NCBI GenBank assembly: GCA_035548175.1
Contig: DASZTO010000073.1
Span: forward strand, 1 to 64,000
Source of the DNA: CALCHA01 sp035548175
GTDB lineage: Bacteria; Planctomycetota; Phycisphaerae; WQYP01
DNA: 64,000 nt
Reading direction: 5' to 3'
Part shown: positions 59,045 to 64,000 of the stretch, in pieces
Layout of the letters: every line of letters begins with the position of its first letter
Position numbering within the stretch: the first letter of the stretch is position 1
The notes under the pieces: generated by a model
Database searches by the model: none
What the model saw: the letters and a program-made list of their open reading frames with translations, nothing else
What the model was told of the DNA's origin: nothing
Program-made: the position numbers and the translations under genes

Positions 59045-62000
59045 TCAATTCCCCCTGAACGTCCCCATCACCTGCCCCGTCAAACTCACCGTCCGGTTCA
59101 CGCGCGACCGCGGATCGCTCCCGCCGTTCTCCAGCGCATGCTGCAATTCCGCCACCCGCTGCATCGCCGCTTCCTGCTTCGGATAACGCACATCCCGGTA
59201 TCCCGTCACCGGCTCCGGCGATTTGAAAATCTCCAGCCACAGCGAATACTTCTGCGCATCATGCGGCGCGTGCAGGTCGCACGCATCCACCAGCCCCGTG
59301 TACCACGCCCGGAACGCCTTCTCCTTCGCATGCCACGACGGCAAAATCGTACGCAGCCACCGGCAATGACGCAGCACCCGCACCTGCCAGTCCCGGCTCT
59401 TCCAGTGAAACTTCACGTGCTTCCCCCCCAGCACGAACTCCGGCCGGTTCAAATGCACATACGTGATCTTGTCCCCGTTCGCCGGGTTCACGTTGAACCG
59501 CCGCCGGTCCCGCTTGTACTTCTCCGGACTCGTGTACAGCATCGACACGTACACTTCATCCTTGATCATCATCACCTTCGCCAGGTTCCATATGACCGCC
59601 CGCGTGATCGAAAAATTCCGCTCCGGCGTGTCCTGCGCATACGTCTTCACGATCCGCGACGCATACTGCCGCCCATATTTCAGCGTCCCCCACTGCACCG
59701 CATCAAACAGCCGGATCACATAATCCCGCCGCGCCCCCTCCTCCAGCCCAGGCATCTGCGTCAGCGTCTCCCGGCAAATCTTCTTGTATTCCTCCGCGTT
59801 CTTCTTGCCCCATATGCTGCTCACCTTCAGGATGTTCGCCTTCCGCTCCAGCGCCTGCTCCGCCGACTCCAGCTCCTTGCGCACCCCCACCCCGAACAAA
59901 TCCGGCCGCAGCACGATCTTCCGCCCGATGTTGAACGCGCGATAGTTCCGCTCGAACTCGCGCCCCACCGCATGCCGGATCGCCAGCGTCAAACTCTTGT
60001 ACGACAGCGGAATGAACCCCAGCTGATACGCCACCCCCAGCATCATGATGTTCGCATACAGCTTCGAATCCAGCAGCCGCTCGCACAAATCCCCCACGTT
60101 GAACGAGAAGAACTGCCCCGGTCGGCACTGGCTCTTGATGATCCCCGCCAGCTCCTCCGGCTCAAAATCGTCCCGCCCCATCAGCGTCAGAATCGTCGGC
60201 GTCTTGCCCGTGTTCACCACCGCGTGCGTGAACTTCGGGCTCGCCACACGCAACACATCCTGCGGCGAACACGCCCGCGCCGCCTCCAGCGCATCCACCC
60301 CGATCAGCAAATCCGCCTTGCCCCACGGCATCACCGGCGAGCCCCCGATCGGATGCTTGCTCAACTGAATCTGCGAGAACACCCCCCCGTTCCGGATCGC
60401 CAGCCCCTTCTTGTCGATGAACCCGACATACAAGCCATCCTTATGCGCCGCGCGCACCAGGATGTCTCCCGCCACCCCGATCCCCATGCCTCCCACGCCC
60501 GCCATGTAGCACCGCCACACGTCGTTCTTCGCCCACACATCGCCCAGCACCGACGGCGGCTCCGGCATCCCCTGCAAATCCACCACCTCATCCGGCAACC
60601 GCGGCGGCCGCTTGCGCGTCACGATCACCTGCTCAAAGCTCGGGCACGCATCGATCCGCGCGCACGCCCCATCGTTCACGCACGCCGTGAAGTCCGTCTG
60701 CATCTTCTTGCCGTAATCCGTGTCCACGTGCTTCAGCCCCGGACACCCCGTCTGCGTCGTGCACTCCAAACAGTATTCGCACACCTCCTCCGACACGTTC
60801 ATGTACGTCTTTTCCCGCACAAACCCCACTTCCTTCTTCTCCGCCTGCTCCGCACGCCGACGCCGCCGGTGGAACGTGATCCCGCACTCCTTGTCCGCGA
60901 TCACGATCTTCACCCCATCCTCCAGTATCACCTTCTCCAGCATCTCCTTGTAATTGTCCCGGCTCGCCGGATTCATCCGGATCACCCGCGCCCGCGGAAC
61001 TTCCTTCGTCTCCCGCGCGTTCGTCCCCAGCGGCCCCGCCGCATCCGGAATCAGGCTCCGCACGATCCGCTCGATATCGTGCGACAAAATCTTGTTCCCC
61101 ATGATGTCTTCTTCCAGCGTCGGGTTCGGCTGGTGCCCCGTCATCGCCGTCGTCCGGTTCTCCAGGATGATGAACGTGATGTCCTGCTGCTGCGTGATCG
61201 CATTCGCGATCGCCACGCTCCCCGAATGGAAAAACGTTCCATCCCCCATGAACACGATCTGCTTGTTCGTGATGAACGGATCCGCCCCCGCCCCCGTCGC
61301 CCCGCCCAGTCCCATCCCGCTGTAATTGTGCATCAACGGCTTGTTCGGCTCGAACATCATCATCGTGTAGCAGCCCGTGTCCCCATGCGCCACCAGATCC
61401 ATCGGCCCCTTCCCATACGCCGTCTGCATGTACTGCGGATCCAGCATCCGCTTGCGAATCTCCAACAACGCGCTCGACGAATCCCGGTGCGGACACCCCG
61501 GGCAATACGCCGGCGTTCGCACCGGCACCACCGTCCCAAACCGACCCGCCTTCTCGATCGTGTCCAGCTCCTCCGACAGCCGCCCGTTCGCCAGCTCGTG
61601 CGGCATCCCCGGCGTGTCCCGCAAAAGCTCCGTCAGCTTCTGAATCAGCAGCGACGGATGCAGCCCGCGCGTGCTCGGTATCCCCGCCCGATTCCCCGGA
61701 AATTTCTTGCCCCACAACTGCGTCTCCGCCGCACCGTTCCCCTGCCCGCCGCCCCCCCCGCTCTGCCGCAGGTTGTTCAAGTGCTCCGCGATCTGCTTCT
61801 CGATAAAACTCCGCCGCTCCTCCACCACCACCAGCCGCTCGCACATCCCCCCGATCTCATCCACCAGCCCCATATCCACCGGATACGAAAGCGCCAGCTT
61901 CAACATCGGAAATTCCCCCAGCAGCCCCATCTCGCGCAGCGCATCGCACAGCATCGCAAACGATGGCCCGCTCGACACAAACCCGATCGGCGCACGCTGG

Positions 62001-62794
62001 CACCGCCCGCCCCGCCAGCTCCGCTCGATCGGATACAAAATCCGGTTCAATCCCAAATCCCGGCACCGCTTCAACAGCACCTTGAACCGGTCCTCAAACG
62101 TCAATTCCTGCTTCCACGTCCGCGGCGGCAGCAGCACCGTCTGCTCCACCGGAATCTTCGTCGTGTCGATCGCCACCTGCTGCTTCGTCGATATCGCCGG
62201 CCACTGGTTCGGCCGGCATTCCACGGTCCCCCCCCCATCCGCCAGCATCACCGTCACCCCCAGCCCCACATACAGCTTCGCATGCACGCTCAGATCGAAC
62301 GCGTGCCCCACCCAGTCCTTCAATTCCTGCGAATTGCTCGGCTCCAGCACCGGCACACGCATGTGCTCGAACAAAAAACGTGAATCCGCCGGCACCTGCG
62401 TCGATTCGCTCCACGGATCGTCACCGCTCACGATCACCGCCCCGCCCGACTCAAACGGCACCCCCGCCAGGTTCCCCAGCGCCAACGCATCCGACGCCAC
62501 ATGCAATCCCACGCTCTTGAACACCGCGATCCCCTTCACCCCCACCATCTGCGCGCCATTCAGCATGGCGACAGACAGCGCCTCGTTGTTCGCCATCTTC
62601 GCCGCCACCCCCTTCTCCGCCAGCAGCCCCGCAATGTCGTGGCACGCATCAAAAAACCCCGCCACCGGACTCCCCGGATACCCCGTCAACAACCCCACTC
62701 CCCCCGGCGTCTCCAGGCACCCTTTGAGCAGCAGCTCCGCCCCCGTGTAAATTTCCGAGCCGCTCTCAACCAAAAATCGGGGATCAATACGCAT
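59045..62794 (-). CDS. indolepyruvate:ferredoxin oxidoreductase, fused long form
   Basis: This enzyme decarboxylates aryl-pyruvates with CoA and transfers electrons to ferredoxin. The 1249-residue protein fuses the alpha pyruvate-binding part (LLTGYPGSPVAGFFDACHDI, NNEALSVAMLNGAQMVGVKG), a TPP domain (AYCPGCPHRDSSSALLE, MGDGTFFHSGSVAIANAI), a Cys-rich part (CEYCLECTTQTGCPG) and the gamma domain (GVGGMGIGVAGDILVRAAHK). It resembles the long aerobic form of IorA-IorB. Gly-rich loops (SGGGGGQG and DGGGTVE) are coded over poly-C runs at 61750-61760 and 62227-62237. No good ribosome binding site precedes ATG 62794. Confidence 0.9.
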   Translation of the reverse strand: MRIDPRFLVESGSEIYTGAELLLKGCLETPGGVGLLTGYPGSPVAGFFDACHDIAGLLAEKGVAAKMANNEALSVAMLNGAQMVGVKGIAVFKSVGLHVASDALALGNLAGVPFESGGAVIVSGDDPWSESTQVPADSRFLFEHMRVPVLEPSNSQELKDWVGHAFDLSVHAKLYVGLGVTVMLADGGGTVECRPNQWPAISTKQQVAIDTTKIPVEQTVLLPPRTWKQELTFEDRFKVLLKRCRDLGLNRILYPIERSWRGGRCQRAPIGFVSSGPSFAMLCDALREMGLLGEFPMLKLALSYPVDMGLVDEIGGMCERLVVVEERRSFIEKQIAEHLNNLRQSGGGGGQGNGAAETQLWGKKFPGNRAGIPSTRGLHPSLLIQKLTELLRDTPGMPHELANGRLSEELDTIEKAGRFGTVVPVRTPAYCPGCPHRDSSSALLEIRKRMLDPQYMQTAYGKGPMDLVAHGDTGCYTMMMFEPNKPLMHNYSGMGLGGATGAGADPFITNKQIVFMGDGTFFHSGSVAIANAITQQQDITFIILENRTTAMTGHQPNPTLEEDIMGNKILSHDIERIVRSLIPDAAGPLGTNARETKEVPRARVIRMNPASRDNYKEMLEKVILEDGVKIVIADKECGITFHRRRRRAEQAEKKEVGFVREKTYMNVSEEVCEYCLECTTQTGCPGLKHVDTDYGKKMQTDFTACVNDGACARIDACPSFEQVIVTRKRPPRLPDEVVDLQGMPEPPSVLGDVWAKNDVWRCYMAGVGGMGIGVAGDILVRAAHKDGLYVGFIDKKGLAIRNGGVFSQIQLSKHPIGGSPVMPWGKADLLIGVDALEAARACSPQDVLRVASPKFTHAVVNTGKTPTILTLMGRDDFEPEELAGIIKSQCRPGQFFSFNVGDLCERLLDSKLYANIMMLGVAYQLGFIPLSYKSLTLAIRHAVGREFERNYRAFNIGRKIVLRPDLFGVGVRKELESAEQALERKANILKVSSIWGKKNAEEYKKICRETLTQMPGLEEGARRDYVIRLFDAVQWGTLKYGRQYASRIVKTYAQDTPERNFSITRAVIWNLAKVMMIKDEVYVSMLYTSPEKYKRDRRRFNVNPANGDKITYVHLNRPEFVLGGKHVKFHWKSRDWQVRVLRHCRWLRTILPSWHAKEKAFRAWYTGLVDACDLHAPHDAQKYSLWLEIFKSPEPVTGYRDVRYPKQEAAMQRVAELQHALENGGSDPRSRVNRTVSLTGQVMGTFRGN

Positions 62795-63017
62795 TCGCGT
62801 TCCGGAAAATAGATGCAAAGTTAGGTCCGCTATTTTACCAAAGGCACTCCGCGAAAACGACCAATAACTTTCAGAACTCTCGGGCTCCCTCTCCCATTTT
62901 CCCGGAAATCCCCGCGTTTTCCACCCTCCGCCCCCTCCAAGCCCTCCCCATCCATTATCCCGCCAACGCGAAAATCTCCCTTGAGCCTCACGATTCCCGC
63001 GGTATGCTTCTTTACCT

Positions 63018-63986
63018 ATGCTCAAAAAACTCCTCATCCCCGGCACCTCCCTCCGCGTCTCCGAAATCTCCCTCGGCACCGCCCCCTGGGGCAGCCGAAC
63101 CCCGCAAGCCACCGTCACCCAACTCTATGACCTCTACCGCGCCGCCGGCGGCAACGTCCTCGACACCGCCCACGTCTACGCCTCCTGGCTTCCCAATGGC
63201 AACGGCGCCAGCGAACGCTCCATCGCCCAGCTCCTCGCCACGCGCAACGACCGCCGCCAGATCGTCCTCGTCTCCAAGGGCGGCCATCCCACCTTCGAAG
63301 GCTATCCCCGCCCCGACCGCTACATGGACCCCGCCCTTGTCCGCCAGGACCTCCGCGAAAGCCTCCAGCGCCTCGCCGTCGACACCATCGATCTCTACTT
63401 CCTCCACCGTGACGACCGGCGCGTCCCCGTCGGCGAAATCATCGACGCCCTCAACGACGCCGTCGCCGACGGCCAAATCCGCTACTTCGGCGCCAGCAAC
63501 TGGTCCACCGCTCGCATGGAAGAAGCCAACCGCTACGCCGCCAACCTCTCCAACGCCGGCGCCGAAAAAATGGGCTTCGTCGCCTCCCAACCCGAATTCA
63601 GCCTCGCCCACCCCAACGCCCCCGAGCCCACCGCCGAACCCGCCAACCGCTTCCTTCGCCCCGCCGATCTCGCCTGGCATACTCAAACCGGCATGCCTGC
63701 CTTCTGCTACACCCCCGCCGCCCAGGGCTACTTCGGCTCCAACGGCCAGAAAGGCGCCAAAGCCTTCGACAACCCCACGTCCCAGGCCCGCCTCGCCCGC
63801 GCCAAGGAACTCGCCGGTAAACTCCGCGCTACCCCCGCCCAAATCGCCCTCGCCTACGTCCGCAGTCAACCTTTCCCCGCCATCCCCATCGTCGGCACCG
63901 AAAACCCCCAGCACCTCCAGGAATCCCTCGACGCCGCCAACATCACCCTCACCCCCGACCAACTCACCTGGCTCACCGACGGCTGA
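63018..63986 (+). CDS. aldo/keto reductase
   Basis: The 322-residue TIM-barrel NADPH oxidoreductase has LGTAPWGSR, the catalytic Asp-Tyr-Lys-His set in LDTAHVYASWLP, VLVSKGGHP and YFLHRDDRRVP, the GASNWS strand and the coenzyme segment PIVGTENPQHLQESLDA. Substrate unknown. It diverges from the indolepyruvate oxidoreductase, with 223 bases between. The stop lies 14 bases before the end of the window. Confidence 0.9.
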   Translation: MLKKLLIPGTSLRVSEISLGTAPWGSRTPQATVTQLYDLYRAAGGNVLDTAHVYASWLPNGNGASERSIAQLLATRNDRRQIVLVSKGGHPTFEGYPRPDRYMDPALVRQDLRESLQRLAVDTIDLYFLHRDDRRVPVGEIIDALNDAVADGQIRYFGASNWSTARMEEANRYAANLSNAGAEKMGFVASQPEFSLAHPNAPEPTAEPANRFLRPADLAWHTQTGMPAFCYTPAAQGYFGSNGQKGAKAFDNPTSQARLARAKELAGKLRATPAQIALAYVRSQPFPAIPIVGTENPQHLQESLDAANITLTPDQLTWLTDG

Positions 63987-64000
63987 CTACGGAACCATCC

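Noticed and set aside
59138..62383. 1081-codon open frame on the plus strand opposite the indolepyruvate oxidoreductase
   Set aside because: Arg/His/Pro-rich shadow of a clearly recognised enzyme gene; no domain and no ribosome binding site.

Overview
The window looks like a chromosomal piece of a GC-rich, Gram-negative-type bacterium, most likely a Planctomycetota member of the Phycisphaerae type. The grounds are kdsB (LPS core), outer-membrane and lipoprotein genes, the futalosine menaquinone gene mqnA, a long fused indolepyruvate:ferredoxin oxidoreductase, a motility-accessory-factor (MAF/DUF115) protein beside neuABC-like genes, and an ECF sigma factor coupled to a very large membrane anti-sigma-like protein. 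The lineage is an inference. I see no rRNA, tRNA or CRISPR array.

Layout. 0-0.13 kb: 3' end of a transposase. 0.3-3.9 kb: membrane protein, kdsB, pyrG (CTP synthase with an unusual glutaminase triad). 3.9-7.4 kb (minus): GntR regulator, ABC ATPase and permease, with a promoter and operator. 7.4-12.6 kb: DUF481 outer-membrane protein, glycosyltransferase, clpC. 12.6-18 kb: repeat-rich stretch with hisD, a hicBA toxin-antitoxin pair, a higA remnant, purQ and truncated reading frames. 18-21.4 kb: ECF sigma factor and its membrane partner. 21.7-29.1 kb (minus): tightly coupled surface-sugar operon, MAF - degenerate radical-SAM/SPASM protein - small membrane protein - neuA - neuB - neuC. 29.2-31.2 kb: membrane protein, HDOD protein, lipoprotein. 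31.2-35.4 kb (minus): branched-chain amino-acid-type ABC transporter livK-livH-livMG. 35.4-39.5 kb (minus): lipoprotein, DUF971, GT2, MnmE-like GTPase, mqnA. 39.6-46.4 kb: phosphatase, then pepP-accB-accC and rpsO-pnp. 46.4-54.5 kb: cold-shock gene with a structured leader, purF, pgsA, pgpA, uppP, dedA, a lipid-type glycosyltransferase, osmC. 54.5-64 kb: small unknown genes, queA, a PL4 rhamnogalacturonan lyase, the fused indolepyruvate oxidoreductase and an aldo/keto reductase.

The most striking signal is a set of short tandem or palindromic DNA repeats that sit inside coding sequences and stay in frame. neuC, neuA, the SPASM protein and the MAF gene all carry them, and a similar element bridges livM to livG in one reading frame. 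Related repeats also lie at gene ends and between genes, where one provides the neuA stop codon and others abut truncated genes. They behave like the palindromic elements of Rickettsia or the heptanucleotide repeats of cyanobacteria, and they are densest in the glycan operon.

Several enzymes show non-canonical active sites: CTP synthase His-Pro-Cys in place of His-Pro-Glu, an MnmE-like GTPase without its C-terminal Cys motif, and a radical-SAM-like protein without the CX3CX2C cluster motif. By eye, the plus strand is G-rich from about 10 to 39 kb and C-rich from about 53 to 64 kb whatever the gene direction, so a strand-composition switch lies between.
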